A stretch of DNA of 40,561 bases, from NCBI GenBank assembly GCA_039801725.1, contig JBDRVE010000013.1, positions 1-40,561 on the forward strand. The letters run 5' to 3'. A program made the position numbers and the translations under genes. Shown in pieces: positions 1 through 7,960 of this stretch. The notes beneath the pieces are model-generated. The model ran no database searches, was not told the origin of the DNA, and worked only from the letters and a program-made list of their open reading frames with translations. This DNA comes from a candidate division WOR-3 bacterium. Its GTDB lineage: Bacteria; Hydrothermota; Tepidihabitantia; Tepidihabitantales; DTDR01. Position 1 is the stretch's first letter; each line of letters opens with the position of its first letter.

Positions 1-216
1 ATTGAAACTTAGAATACTTTCCTCAATTAGTTTTGAGAAGTCGCTTGTTTTTAGCCTACCTATAAGGGATTGAAACATATAATATTCTCGGGTTTCAGCG
101 TAAGTTGCGTAATTTCAAGTTTTTAGCCTACCTATAAGGGATTGAAACCCTCTCTCAGCCCGAATAACTAACTCATTAGAAATCCAGTTTTTAGCCTACC
201 TATAAGGGATTGAAAA
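1..216 (+). CRISPR. CRISPR array, leader-distal end
   Basis: Three full repeats of 30 bases lie at 47-76, 119-148 and 187-216, and the last 8 bases of another repeat lie at 1-8. The repeat begins GTTTTTAGCCTACC and ends AAGGGATTGAAAC. The spacers at 9-46, 77-118 and 149-186 are 38, 42 and 38 bases and share no sequence. The last repeat changes its final C to A, and degenerate terminal repeats usually mark the end farthest from the leader, so the leader and older part of the locus lie to the left, outside the window. The ATTGAAAC end is typical of type I and III repeats. No cas gene is visible in the window. Confidence 0.95.
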
Positions 217-665
217 GGGTTTTTCAATTGGTTTATAAAAATTAAAATATAAAAGATGGAAAAAAACCAAATTTTAAAAGAGGGAATCTAATATAATAAA
301 TGGTTAATCTATTAATGTGGAATTTGGTAGTTAAACTTTTGAGGGATTTTTTGAAAATGCCAAATTATGTTTGCCTAACCTTGAAAATTAATAAGAAAAT
401 TAGGAAATAATAAGAAGAGGATTTCTTCAAGGAGGGGTAGGATACGGGGTAGGTCCTCAATGCCAGAACATTGGAATGATTATTAACAGTAATAATAATG
501 TTTTTATTAGCGGTAATAACAAGGTTTTTATTAATGTTAATGTCTATGCTTTTATTAATATCTTTAATAATAAATTTATTTTTTATAACCTCGCAGGACT
601 TAAATCACAATAGATGGTATTGCTCCCCTACTTATATCCCCACCAAAAATAAAAGTAATGATATT
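217..665. other. AT-rich intergenic region after the CRISPR array
   Basis: No supportable gene is seen. Around 415-613 one plus-strand frame stays open for about 65 codons and would encode a Gly- then Asn-rich peptide (GGVGYGVG, later INSNNNVFISGNN), but it has no start codon near the strong AAGGAGG at about 430. It may be a decayed gene end. The rest is A/T-rich sequence with no clear promoter or hairpin. Confidence 0.5.
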
Positions 666-1391
666 TTAAAATAACCTTTGGCAAGTTTCGCAAAAGTAGG
701 TTCTTCTTTTGGTCTTTCCTAAATATTTGATGTTGATTCTTGTTTGACAATTTGGACAAAATTTCTTTCCGTAGATAACTAATTTCTCTTTCAATCTTAA
801 ATTTTTCTTTCTAACAAGGTAAAAATCATAGGAGAAGGATAAACTTTCTTGAATTAGTTTGTCAATATCTTCGCTGGGAATATTTTTCCCAATACTTAAA
901 GGATGGATTTTCGCTCTAAAAAGGGCTTCGTTTTTTATGATATTACCAATGCCAGCAAAAATATTTTGGTTTAAAAGAAGGTCACAGATAAAGTCGTCAG
1001 AATTTTTAACCATCTCCTTGGTTTTCAACTTGTCAAACTCTTTGCTCATAATATCAATGGTTGGGTCATACCGAAAATTATCTTTTTCTATAATCTTTAC
1101 TGAGGTGTTGTAAAAGTTTAATACCGTATCTTTAAATTTGAGTGATAGCCTTTCTTTTTTTCCTTTTCTCTTCTGGTTTATTCTAAAAGAACCGTACATT
1201 AGGAAATGGATTACGAGATAAAAGGAATCAAATTCTAAAATTAAATATTTTCCCATAGATTTCACATCTAACACCTTTTTGCCAATTAAGAGTTCCTTTT
1301 TCTCTTTGGTATTGCCACTAACCATAATCGGAATTTTCCCTTTAAGAAAAGATAATTTTTCTTTGATTAAATAGACACCGGGTCCTTCCAT
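666..1391 (-). CDS. Fpg/Nei-family DNA glycosylase
   Basis: A 241-residue base-excision repair glycosylase that would remove oxidised bases and nick the abasic site. Family landmarks are visible: SMGKYLIL with the DNA-binding lysine, GIGNIIKNEALFRAKIHP (the helix-two-turn-helix region with the conserved Asn), and a C-terminal zinc finger CxxC...CxxC ending RRTYFCETCQ, whose Arg inserts into DNA. The N terminus reads MEGPG, so the usual catalytic proline directly after Met is absent while the neighbouring Glu remains; I recall a Bacteroidetes clade of short proteins starting MEGPS that looks similar. No in-frame Pro codon precedes the ATG. It overlaps the upstream uvsE by 25 bases, forming a two-gene repair operon. 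Confidence 0.85.
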   Translation of the reverse strand: MEGPGVYLIKEKLSFLKGKIPIMVSGNTKEKKELLIGKKVLDVKSMGKYLILEFDSFYLVIHFLMYGSFRINQKRKGKKERLSLKFKDTVLNFYNTSVKIIEKDNFRYDPTIDIMSKEFDKLKTKEMVKNSDDFICDLLLNQNIFAGIGNIIKNEALFRAKIHPLSIGKNIPSEDIDKLIQESLSFSYDFYLVRKKNLRLKEKLVIYGKKFCPNCQTRINIKYLGKTKRRTYFCETCQRLF

Positions 1392-2281
1392 AACCCCTTT
1401 CTTTTAAGAAAATTAATAGCTCTGATTGCGCTAACCTCTTTGTCTTTTATTTCTAACATAATATCAAAATCAGAATCAATCTTAATAATTTCTTCTAAAA
1501 AGATGGCGAAGTTCTTTAAGTTTATCCTTTGGGTATGCCTGCCTAACTTGGTAAGCCCTTTTTGAGAACTATAATCAATAATCGGCGGACCATCCTCGGG
1601 TCGCCAGGTTTTTATCACATCCCGTAGAATTTCGCCAAACCTTTCCCCACAATTATTTAAACGATAATGGAAATAATCAGCAACAATCGGTATCCCTAAT
1701 CTTTCACTCAGGTATAAACAATCCTTTAAGGTATATAACCGCTCATCATTCTCAATAACTAATCTCTCTTTTAAAGATGAAGGAAGTTTGTTATAATTTT
1801 TGATAAATCTCTCTATTGCCGATTTTTTGTCTCCATAAGCACCACCAATATGAATCTGAATTTTGGCATCCCTTTTTGTATCTAAACTTTCAAGTAGTTT
1901 TAAATGGTAAAGGAGTTCTTTTATGCTTCTTTTGACTATCTCATTATCAGGAGAGTTTAAAACCACAAATTGGTCAGGGTGCATACCAACTCGGATGTTA
2001 TACTCTTTAATCTTTTTACCAATTTCGGTTAGAATATCTTTAAAAATCAACTCCCACTTTATCCTGTTCACTGGATGGGAAGCAAAAGGAATCGTATCCG
2101 AAGAGATTCTGAAAAAATAAATCTGATTTTTAAAGTTAAAATCAAGAATTTCTAATAGACATTTTAAATTGTTTTCCACTTTTTCTATAAATAGACTCTT
2201 GCTAAAAGAGGAAAGACGAAAAGTTTTATCCGGACGACACTTTAAAGTCCGATTGATACAAGGATAACCAATCCTAATCAT
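1367..2281 (-). CDS. uvsE: UV-damage endonuclease UvsE (UVDE)
   Basis: A TIM-barrel endonuclease that nicks 5' of UV photoproducts and starts alternative excision repair. The family signature IRIGYPCINRTLKCR is at the N terminus, followed by metal-site segments RVGMHPDQFVVLNSP, IQIHIGGAYGDK, LVIENDERLYT, PIVADYFHYRLN and DIMLEIKDKE. I start at the ATG at 2281 (304 residues) because family members begin about here; a TTG at 2341 and an ATG at 2320 are in frame upstream, and a GAGGAG lies 13 bases before the latter, so a 13-residue longer form is possible. It is cotranscribed with the downstream glycosylase, which overlaps its end. Confidence 0.9.
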   Translation of the reverse strand: MIRIGYPCINRTLKCRPDKTFRLSSFSKSLFIEKVENNLKCLLEILDFNFKNQIYFFRISSDTIPFASHPVNRIKWELIFKDILTEIGKKIKEYNIRVGMHPDQFVVLNSPDNEIVKRSIKELLYHLKLLESLDTKRDAKIQIHIGGAYGDKKSAIERFIKNYNKLPSSLKERLVIENDERLYTLKDCLYLSERLGIPIVADYFHYRLNNCGERFGEILRDVIKTWRPEDGPPIIDYSSQKGLTKLGRHTQRINLKNFAIFLEEIIKIDSDFDIMLEIKDKEVSAIRAINFLKRKGLWKDPVSI

Positions 2282-2491
2282 CAATAAATTTAATTTTAAT
2301 AAAAATTGAGAAAAAATCATCTTATTATTTAAACTCCTCAAAGGCTCCTAAGAAAGAGTTAAAGAGTCACATAAACCAGTGAGGAGATTATCTTATAATC
2401 CTTTGATATTTATTATTTTAGATTATTTTATTTCCACCCGATTATTGCCCTATATCGCTGATAACTATGTTTTAGCCATTTAAAATTTCCC

Positions 2492-2520
2492 TTGCCATTT
2501 GCCTTTTTTTGTGCTATATT
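2492..2520 (+). promoter_or_regulatory. sigma70-like promoter for the accessory island
   Basis: TTGCCA at 2492-2497 and TATATT at 2515-2520 are separated by 17 bases. It points toward the island. If used for the gene at 2969 it gives a leader of about 440 bases. Confidence 0.5.
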
Positions 2521-2859
2521 TATATATAGTAATATATATAGTAATAGAATAGAAGAGAGAAGAATTAAAAAGTGTGAAATATAATAATTATGAAACTTTA
2601 AAAAAGTTAGTAAAATTTAATATCTATTTTTTTCATTCCGGGTTCTTCCCAAAGTTCAGGTCTTCCAGTTGTAATTACGAAACTTCGATTACCACTTTAA
2701 AATCTCTAATTCCTTGTGCTGGATTAATAAACAGTTTTTGGTTTGTGAAAGGGGCTTTTAAGACTCTCTTGGGATATCTTAACAACCTTCTGATTATTCC
2801 TGGAATAAATCTCTCCTAAGAGGTCTTTTTAAAAAATAGAAAAAAAGATATTTAATTAA

Positions 2860-2946
2860 GTGGTAAAAATTAATTTAGCAGAAACTTTTAAAGTTAAAAT
2901 ACCAACCAAGTTGATTTTATCAATTCCAAACATTTTTAGCAAATAA
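2860..2946 (+). pseudogene. Remnant of CxYC-family N terminus
   Basis: A GTG-started 28-codon frame contains INLAETFKVKIPTKLILSIPN, which resembles the start of the intact CxYC protein at 4805 (NNLTKTFKVKLSSSLKCFN). The DNA also matches closely: AACTTTTAAAGTTAAA occurs in both places. The conserved Cys part is missing. I infer a truncated duplicate. Confidence 0.4.
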
Positions 2947-2968
2947 ATTAGAAAGGAGGTTAAGAGGT

Positions 2969-3652
2969 ATGGAGGTAAGAAAACCAGAGAAACAAGAGAT
3001 AGGAAAATTTTTTGATCTTCTTAAAGAGAGAGGTTTATTGGGTGATGGAAGCAGACGTTGCTATCTTGGTTATGACTTTGGCATTCTTAGTCATGTTAGT
3101 TATGATTTTAGTTTAGCATTAATTCCGGATTTTGATAAATATCCAAAAGAAATTCTTATTGGTAGTGATGTATTGGTAGAAATGGGGGGCATTTATGTAA
3201 AGATGAATAAGGTAAGCTTTTTTGTTCCGAAGGAGTTTATTGTAAAGGTATACGAATTCTGGAATAAGTTTGGTCTTTATTACCTATACTTAATGGTCTA
3301 TTTTTCAGCAGAAGCAAGCATAATAATGGGGAAGAAATTAAAGGATACGATAAAGGATACAATAATATATAAATCATTAGGTGTGGATTTGAAGGAATTA
3401 GCCCTTTCGGATGTAGAATACCAATTATTTAAAGTCTTTGGAGGTCTTTTAGTGAAGTTTCTAAATTATTTGGATAAAAAAGGAGAAATTGATTGGATAA
3501 TGAGATTCCTTTATAAGCAGTTTGGTAACGGTTTATCTTTTGAGAATTTCAAATACATTTTTTTAGATGATAAGGATTATTATAAAATTGCTGATAGGAG
3601 AGAGGTGATCAAAGTCGTTTATCCTCTATTAAAAGTGAATGGTTATTGGTAA
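2969..3652 (+). CDS. Hypothetical protein, first gene of the accessory island
   Basis: A 227-residue soluble protein I do not recognise. It has a very good Shine-Dalgarno (AAAGGAGGT, about 8 bases before the ATG), which supports this start. The sequence looks mixed alpha/beta: an N-terminal charged helix (EVRKPEKQEIGKFFDLLKERG), a beta-rich middle with YLGYDFGILSHVSYDF, then helices. A repeated KDTIKDTI is at about residues 124-131. Its last 14 bases overlap the next gene, so translation is probably coupled. Its place upstream of copy A of the MoxR/VWA module suggests it belongs to the same system, but no function can be given. Confidence 0.7.
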   Translation: MEVRKPEKQEIGKFFDLLKERGLLGDGSRRCYLGYDFGILSHVSYDFSLALIPDFDKYPKEILIGSDVLVEMGGIYVKMNKVSFFVPKEFIVKVYEFWNKFGLYYLYLMVYFSAEASIIMGKKLKDTIKDTIIYKSLGVDLKELALSDVEYQLFKVFGGLLVKFLNYLDKKGEIDWIMRFLYKQFGNGLSFENFKYIFLDDKDYYKIADRREVIKVVYPLLKVNGYW

Positions 3653-3875
3653 GTTAAAAATGGAAGAGATCAAAGATATGACAAGTTATTTTCTAAATTT
3701 TTTTCAGTTTAAGGTGAAGAGATATATTATTGAGGAGGTTGATGTTATTAAAGGTTATGTTGTTTATTGGTTGGATTATTTAGGTGTTAAAAGGAGGTAT
3801 AAGTGTCGTTTGGATGATGTTAAGAAGGTTTGGTTTAGTGAGGATGGCAAGTTTTTAGAAGAGTTTTTAAGATAG
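3639..3875 (+). CDS. Small hypothetical protein
   Basis: A 78-residue protein with no family I recognise. The ATG at 3639 lies inside the end of the preceding gene; an ATG at 3660 is an alternative start. The middle, VDVIKGYVVYWLDYLGVKRRYKCRLDDVKKVWF, looks like two or three beta strands followed by a helix. From here to about 4620 the coding strand is conspicuously rich in G and T and poor in C compared with flanking genes. Confidence 0.55.
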   Translation: MVIGKLKMEEIKDMTSYFLNFFQFKVKRYIIEEVDVIKGYVVYWLDYLGVKRRYKCRLDDVKKVWFSEDGKFLEEFLR

Positions 3876-3894
3876 AAGAGAGAAGGTTAGTAAA

Positions 3895-4275
3895 ATGAAA
3901 ACAAAGTTAGAAAAGAAAACAAAGATAGAAAAAAGAAAAAAGTTAAAGGAGAGAGAAATTAGGGATGAGAGGGCGTATTCTTTTGTGGAGAAGTTAGATA
4001 CGGAGTGTTATAATAGTGTTTCTACTTGGCATAATCCTAAGTTTGGTGGTAAGCATTCGGTTGATAAGGTGTTGGTTTATGTAGTGAAGCTTCAGGATCG
4101 TTTTTTAGTTGCTGTTCGTTGTTTTTATTGTAGGGATTTAATGGCTTCTTGTGAGATTATTGGGGATAATCTTTCTGGTGTTGATTGGGAACGGGTTATT
4201 GATAAGGTGAGGGAGTGTTGGAGGTTTTTTAAGGTTAAGGATAAATTAGCATTCTTTAAACAGAATTTAGTTTAA
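3895..4275 (+). CDS. CxYC-family protein, copy A1
   Basis: A 126-residue protein with a very basic first 22 residues (alternating Lys/Glu) and a core shared with the gene at 4805 and the broken copy at 10295. The shared core is a beta stretch VLVYVVKLQDRFLVAV, then RCFYCRDLMASC (Cys 76, 79 and 86), then a helix starting VDWERVIDKV. The Cys cluster could bind zinc, but only three Cys are close together, so a fourth ligand would have to come from elsewhere or from a dimer. A GAAGG lies about 9 bases before the ATG. Its stop is one base from the next start (4277), so the two are translationally coupled. I know of no named family. Confidence 0.7.
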   Translation: MKTKLEKKTKIEKRKKLKEREIRDERAYSFVEKLDTECYNSVSTWHNPKFGGKHSVDKVLVYVVKLQDRFLVAVRCFYCRDLMASCEIIGDNLSGVDWERVIDKVRECWRFFKVKDKLAFFKQNLV

Positions 4276-4276
4276 G

Positions 4277-4627
4277 ATGGAAAAATTTAAGGGAAAAGTG
4301 TGTAGAGAGGATGTAAAAAGGGTGTGGAGTACTTTGAAGACTAAGAAGGAGAAGGTGAGGTTTTTATTTAAAAATCCTTTGAAGTTAGAGGATATTCCGA
4401 AGGATATTTTAGATGAGATAATGGCGGATGTAGATTTAAGGTTAGCGTTATTGGATGGTTATGATTTTAAGGATAATGATGTAGAGTTTTTAGCTGAGTA
4501 TATTGTTAAGGGTCAGATTGGTGATTATTTATCTTCTCAGATTTTATCTAGCAAGATAAGTGATGAGGCGAAGGTAGAGTTTAAGGTTTTGTTGTTGTTA
4601 AGGAGTAGAAATGCAAGTACAGATTAG
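4277..4627 (+). CDS. Small helical protein with EIMADVDLRLAL motif, copy A
   Basis: A 116-residue protein predicted to be mostly helical. Residues 47-58 (EIMADVDLRLAL) are identical to those of the protein at 10623, and similarity continues on both sides (LEDIPKDILDE versus LSEIPEKILEE; EYIVKGQIGDYLSSQIL versus KYFIRGNVGAITCRKLI). In both modules it precedes the MoxR-type ATPase, so I infer an adaptor or substrate-recognition subunit for the ATPase/VWA pair. It starts one base after the preceding stop. It lacks the last 20 or so residues seen in copy B. Base composition is G/T-rich like its upstream neighbours. Confidence 0.7.
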   Translation: MEKFKGKVCREDVKRVWSTLKTKKEKVRFLFKNPLKLEDIPKDILDEIMADVDLRLALLDGYDFKDNDVEFLAEYIVKGQIGDYLSSQILSSKISDEAKVEFKVLLLLRSRNASTD

Positions 4628-4703
4628 GAAAAACAATGAGGTTAAGGTTATCTATCGCGTCATAGAATTTCTTCCGGTTCTTTCGATAACATCGGAGTGA
4701 TTC

Positions 4704-4781
4704 ATGAAAAGAGGAATTATTACTTCCGATAATAATTATCAAAGCAAATCTCCCAAAAGAAAAATTTTTAAAATAGAATAA
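4704..4781 (+). CDS. Possible 25-residue peptide
   Basis: An ATG preceded by CGGAGTGATTC (a usable Shine-Dalgarno) opens 25 codons ending FKIE. The frame overlaps a hairpin, AATTATTA at 4715-4722 pairing with TAATAATT at 4730-4737. It may simply be decayed sequence: the TTAAAATAGAATAAA near its end also occurs at the end of the copy B adaptor gene (about 11014), so this gap may hold the lost C terminus of copy A. Confidence 0.2.
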   Translation: MKRGIITSDNNYQSKSPKRKIFKIE

Positions 4782-4804
4782 AGGATTTTAAGAATTTTTA
4801 TCAG

Positions 4805-5194
4805 ATGTTTAAAAATAATTTAACAAAAACTTTTAAAGTTAAATTATCATCTTCGTTAAAGTGTTTTAATACAATATGTTTAAAAAAGATGAAAGAGAAG
4901 ATAATAAAAAAAGATGCCTCAATTTCCATTTCCGAATTGGAAGTTATCGTTTCGCAAATATCGAATTCTTATGCCGAAATAAGTGTCAGGTGTCCTTATT
5001 GTCATAATTTAATCTGTTCTTTCGGTTTGAGAGGTTATTCCTTAGAGGTTGAGGAATCTGCTCCTAAAATAGATTGGCAAAAAGTAATTGAGGTTTGCCG
5101 AACCGAGTATATAAAACAAAGATTTAATAAGATGATTTTTGATTATCCATTTATTAAAACCCAGGTTTCAGTATCCGAAAAATCGAAAGTTTAA
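4805..5194 (+). CDS. CxYC-family protein, copy A2
   Basis: A 129-residue paralogue of the protein at 3895. The core LEVIVSQISNSYAEIS, then VRCPYCHNLIC (Cys 63, 66 and 71), then IDWQKVIEVCR lines up with copy A1. The N-terminal 40 residues (KTFKVKLSSSLK, then Lys-rich) differ from A1 and match the remnant at 2860. There is no clear Shine-Dalgarno before the ATG at 4805; an ATG at 4889 is an alternative. The C terminus overlaps the spurious early part of the next frame but not its probable start at 5211. Function unknown; a small zinc-binding module is the simplest guess. Confidence 0.65.
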   Translation: MFKNNLTKTFKVKLSSSLKCFNTICLKKMKEKIIKKDASISISELEVIVSQISNSYAEISVRCPYCHNLICSFGLRGYSLEVEESAPKIDWQKVIEVCRTEYIKQRFNKMIFDYPFIKTQVSVSEKSKV

Positions 5195-5210
5195 AAAAGG
5201 GAATTTAAAA

Positions 5211-5525
5211 ATGAAAGACCTTTTGAGATTTCTGGTTCTTTTAATAAGGGTTATCTACAAAATTACCGCAGGTATAATTTTAGGAGTTTTCTTTATTCTT
5301 TTTATTCTTATCAAAACTGCTATTCGCTTAGCCGAAGAAAGGGAAAGGACAAGAGCACGAGAGTTGGATATTTTAGAAAGAGCCTTAGAAGACCCAAGAT
5401 TTGACGACGAAGAGAGAAGAGCAATTTTTGAAAGATATCTTGATTTGAAATACGGAGAAAGATTTGGTAGAAGAAGAGAAAGATATTTCGGCTCTTCCGA
5501 TGTTTTTAGAAGAAAGAAAATATAA
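5211..5525 (+). CDS. Small membrane protein with charged cytoplasmic helix
   Basis: A 104-residue protein. Residues from about 3 to 38 form one long or two short hydrophobic segments (LLRFLVLLIRVIYK, then AGIILGVFFILFILI), followed by a highly charged helical tail rich in Glu and Arg (AEERERTRARELDILERALED). I choose the ATG at 5211, with AAGGG 9 bases upstream, over the in-frame ATG at 5139, which lies inside the previous gene. The tail could dock the downstream ATPase or VWA protein at the membrane; that is inference. No family recognised. Confidence 0.6.
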   Translation: MKDLLRFLVLLIRVIYKITAGIILGVFFILFILIKTAIRLAEERERTRARELDILERALEDPRFDDEERRAIFERYLDLKYGERFGRRRERYFGSSDVFRRKKI

Positions 5526-5552
5526 AGAACCAAGATCTGAGTTAAAAAGATT

Positions 5553-6608
5553 ATGAAATTACCAAACTTTACTACTCAACAAGTAATTAAAATTTTAAAA
5601 ACAATGGTGAAAGCGCTTCTTGAGGACCCTAATCGTGTCCTTCCTGCGGTGATGATTTTAGGAAAACCAGGAATTGGGAAAACTTCTATTGTTAGGGAGA
5701 TTGGAAAAGAATTTCGGATGGAAGTATTAACTTTCTTATTGTCTTTAAGAGACCCTTCGGATTTATTTGGCTCTAAAATTCCCGAGAAAATTGGCGACGA
5801 TTGGGTGACAAAACTTTCTGTACCACAGGTAATTTCCGAGGCAACTCTTGCTTATAAGAGGACAGGAAATCCGGTGATAATTCTATTTGATGAGTTTAAT
5901 CACGCTACCCCTATGGTGTTAAAAGGATTGTTTCAACTCTTATTAGAAAGAAGGATGGAAAGTTTTACTCTTCCGCCATCGTTAATTATCTTATGCGGTA
6001 ATCGGGATTATGAGAATTTAGGTTGGTCAATGGAAGAGTTTCCAATGGCATTTTGGGACAGAGTTTTAAAATTAGAAATGGTGTTTTCTTTAGATGAGTG
6101 GATAGATTGGGCACTTAGAAATGGTATGGATGAGAGGATTATTGGTTTTGTAAAATGGAAACCGGAGATTATCTTTATGGAAACGGATGGATTTGTGATA
6201 ACTCCAAGAACCTTGGAAAGGGCTTCTAATTTGTTGAAAGTAGTTCGGGAGGATATATGGATTTTAAGGACTGTGTTAGGAGATGCTGGATTCAGCGCAT
6301 TCCAGACTTGGCTAGTTGTTGTTGCTAAAATTAACTTTTTTGATGTTCTTAATAACCCATTTAAGATACAGAGGTTATCTCCTCAAGAGGTATTGGCGTT
6401 TACTGTCTCGTTGGCTTCCTACCTGAGGAATACTGATGAGAAGGGATTTCAAAAATGTCTTGTAGCATTTGAAAATTTACCAGAAGAGTATAAAGTGTTT
6501 ATTCTTCATAGTTGTCCAAAATTCATAGAATGGATAATGGAAAAACATCCTAAGGAATTTAGATTAATAATTGAGCAGTTTGGAAGATTATTAAGGATAG
6601 ATATCTAA
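5553..6608 (+). CDS. MoxR-type AAA+ ATPase, copy A
   Basis: A 351-residue ATPase of the MoxR/AAA_5 class, which works as a ring-shaped chaperone for VWA-domain partners. Visible elements are Walker A GKPGIGKTS (37-45), Walker B VIILFDE (108-114), sensor 1 Asn150 in ILCGNRDY, an arginine finger at Arg170 (FWDR), and sensor 2 in ITPRTLERA (216-224). The C-terminal 120 residues form the expected lid plus a family-specific helical part. It is clearly paralogous to the ATPase at 11044 (for example ENLGWSMEEFPMAFWDR versus EGLGWSIEEFPKAFLDR). The VWA/metallopeptidase gene follows after 48 bases, the usual genetic pairing for this class. Confidence 0.92.
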   Translation: MKLPNFTTQQVIKILKTMVKALLEDPNRVLPAVMILGKPGIGKTSIVREIGKEFRMEVLTFLLSLRDPSDLFGSKIPEKIGDDWVTKLSVPQVISEATLAYKRTGNPVIILFDEFNHATPMVLKGLFQLLLERRMESFTLPPSLIILCGNRDYENLGWSMEEFPMAFWDRVLKLEMVFSLDEWIDWALRNGMDERIIGFVKWKPEIIFMETDGFVITPRTLERASNLLKVVREDIWILRTVLGDAGFSAFQTWLVVVAKINFFDVLNNPFKIQRLSPQEVLAFTVSLASYLRNTDEKGFQKCLVAFENLPEEYKVFILHSCPKFIEWIMEKHPKEFRLIIEQFGRLLRIDI

Positions 6609-6656
6609 ATAATCAAGAATGAGTTCCCAAAGGATAAATAAGGTCTTTAAGAGATT

Positions 6657-7862
6657 ATGGACGAGGAGATAAAAAAGTTAGTCTTTGATTTAACTTGTTC
6701 GTTTCCGGAACTAATTTTTCCGTTAAGATTGATAGAAATCCATTGGGAAGAGAAATGGGATATTCCAACAGTTTTGGCTAAGACCGATGGAAAGAAAATA
6801 TTTCTGAGTCCCGAACTTAAAAAATTTCCTACCTCTGTCCAAGAGGGAGTGATTCTTCATGAAATATTTCATATCTTATTGGCTCATATCCCTCGAATGA
6901 AGAAAAGAGATCCGATAATTTGGAATTTAGCGAGCGATGCGGTTGTTAATAAGATTGTGAGTGAGTTTATAAATTTTTATGTTAAAGGTATGGTGACTTT
7001 TAGAGATTTACAGGAGGTTAATCCAACAATCAGTGAAGAAGATTCTGTCGAAATAGTTTATTACAAATTAACTGAGAAACCTTTTTTCTTAGGTTGGGGT
7101 AGAAGAGAGCGAAATCAGCAAAGAAAAATCCTTAAATCTTTTGATAAATTGGTTCCTAATCCCTATCTTACAAAAGAGGATGAGTATAAAGCAGAGGTTG
7201 CATTAGAAAATGTAATTGAAGGAATGAAGAACCGAGGTAAAGATCCAGGAATTTTGGAAGAGATTCTTATTTTAAGAAGAAGGAAAAGAAGATTACCGAG
7301 GAAAGAATTAGGTGAAATTTTAAAGAGAGGGATGATAGTTGAAGATTATTCTCAGGAGTTAGATATAAGAAGGTGGCATGATTGGCAAACCTTTGGAATT
7401 TTTTATCCTCGACCGATTTGTAGTGTAAAAAGACCAGTCATCGTTGTGATAGATTCTTCCGGTTCCACTTCTCCTTGGTGGAAATCCTTCTTGGAAGAAG
7501 TGGTCGCAATTACGAGAGATAAGACGGATGTATATTTGATTCAAATCGATGCAAAGATTCAGGATATCAAAAAGATAACCACCGTTCCAAAAGAGTTGAA
7601 GTTGAAAGGAGGTGGTGGAACAGATTTCAAGGAGTTTTTCGAGTTTGAATGGCTTAAGAAGATAAGAATGACAAGAAGAGAATTAAGGAATTCTCTTATT
7701 TTCTTCTTTACTGATTTGGTTGCCTATGGAGTTCCTGAAATTTGTCCAAAAGAAATTGACAGAAAGAAATTTTATTGGGTTTTGATAAATAAGGTTAAGA
7801 TTCCTTGGGGCAAAGAAATTCCTTGGTATGAATTAGGAAGAGAAGATTACGAGGATGATTAA
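6657..7862 (+). CDS. Metallopeptidase-like plus VWA-domain protein (DUF2201-like), copy A
   Basis: A 401-residue two-domain protein. The N-terminal part has a zinc-peptidase helix VILHEIFHILLAH (His68, Glu69, His72) with a likely third ligand Asp94 in LASDAVVN. The C-terminal part is a VWA-like domain with a complete MIDAS: DSSGS (Asp266, Ser268, Ser270), Thr322 in GGGGTDF and Asp353 in FFTDL. This arrangement fits the COG3864/DUF2201 predicted metal-dependent peptidases found beside MoxR ATPases. A basic linker (RRRKRRLPRKELGE, about 207-220) joins the domains. It probably assembles with the adjacent ATPase; the substrate is unknown. A second copy is at 12078. Confidence 0.9.
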   Translation: MDEEIKKLVFDLTCSFPELIFPLRLIEIHWEEKWDIPTVLAKTDGKKIFLSPELKKFPTSVQEGVILHEIFHILLAHIPRMKKRDPIIWNLASDAVVNKIVSEFINFYVKGMVTFRDLQEVNPTISEEDSVEIVYYKLTEKPFFLGWGRRERNQQRKILKSFDKLVPNPYLTKEDEYKAEVALENVIEGMKNRGKDPGILEEILILRRRKRRLPRKELGEILKRGMIVEDYSQELDIRRWHDWQTFGIFYPRPICSVKRPVIVVIDSSGSTSPWWKSFLEEVVAITRDKTDVYLIQIDAKIQDIKKITTVPKELKLKGGGGTDFKEFFEFEWLKKIRMTRRELRNSLIFFFTDLVAYGVPEICPKEIDRKKFYWVLINKVKIPWGKEIPWYELGREDYEDD

Positions 7863-7960
7863 TTATTAAATGGAAAAAAGTAATGCTTAAGAAGAAAAGA
7901 GTATGGATAAAATCCGGTAAACTATCAAAAAGTTTAAGATGATTTAGGAATTTTGATAAA

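Larger units (their letters stand above)
2342..2968. other. Long intergenic region with promoter and gene remnants
   Basis: Between the divergent uvsE and the accessory island. It holds a sigma70-like promoter at 2492-2520, short direct repeats of ATATATAGTAAT just after it, an 81-codon GTG-started open frame at 2574-2819 that I do not trust, and a remnant of the CxYC gene family at 2860-2946. The minus strand of 2640-2820 also has coding-like stretches (PFTNQKLFINPAQGIRDFK, then GRPELWEEPGMKK in another frame), which suggests a decayed gene. The strong Shine-Dalgarno AAAGGAGGT just before 2969 ends the region. Confidence 0.55.

Noticed and set aside
340-385. Sequence resembling parts of the CRISPR repeat (GAGGGATTTTTTGAAAA; GTTTGCCTAACCTTGAAA)
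   Set aside because: Matches are short and interrupted, and AT-rich DNA can give them by chance. Not called as repeats.
859-1113. Open frames antisense to the glycosylase and other long genes
   Set aside because: They lie wholly within well-supported genes on the other strand and have no ribosome sites.
2574-2819. 81-codon plus-strand frame starting with GTG
   Set aside because: No ribosome site, odd composition, and the minus strand of the same stretch looks more coding-like. Probably a shadow of a decayed minus-strand gene.
2640-2820. Minus-strand coding-like pieces (PFTNQKLFINPAQGIRDFK; GRPELWEEPGMKK)
   Set aside because: Suggestive of a broken gene, but the frames are too short and I recognise no family, so I mention it only in the intergenic entry.
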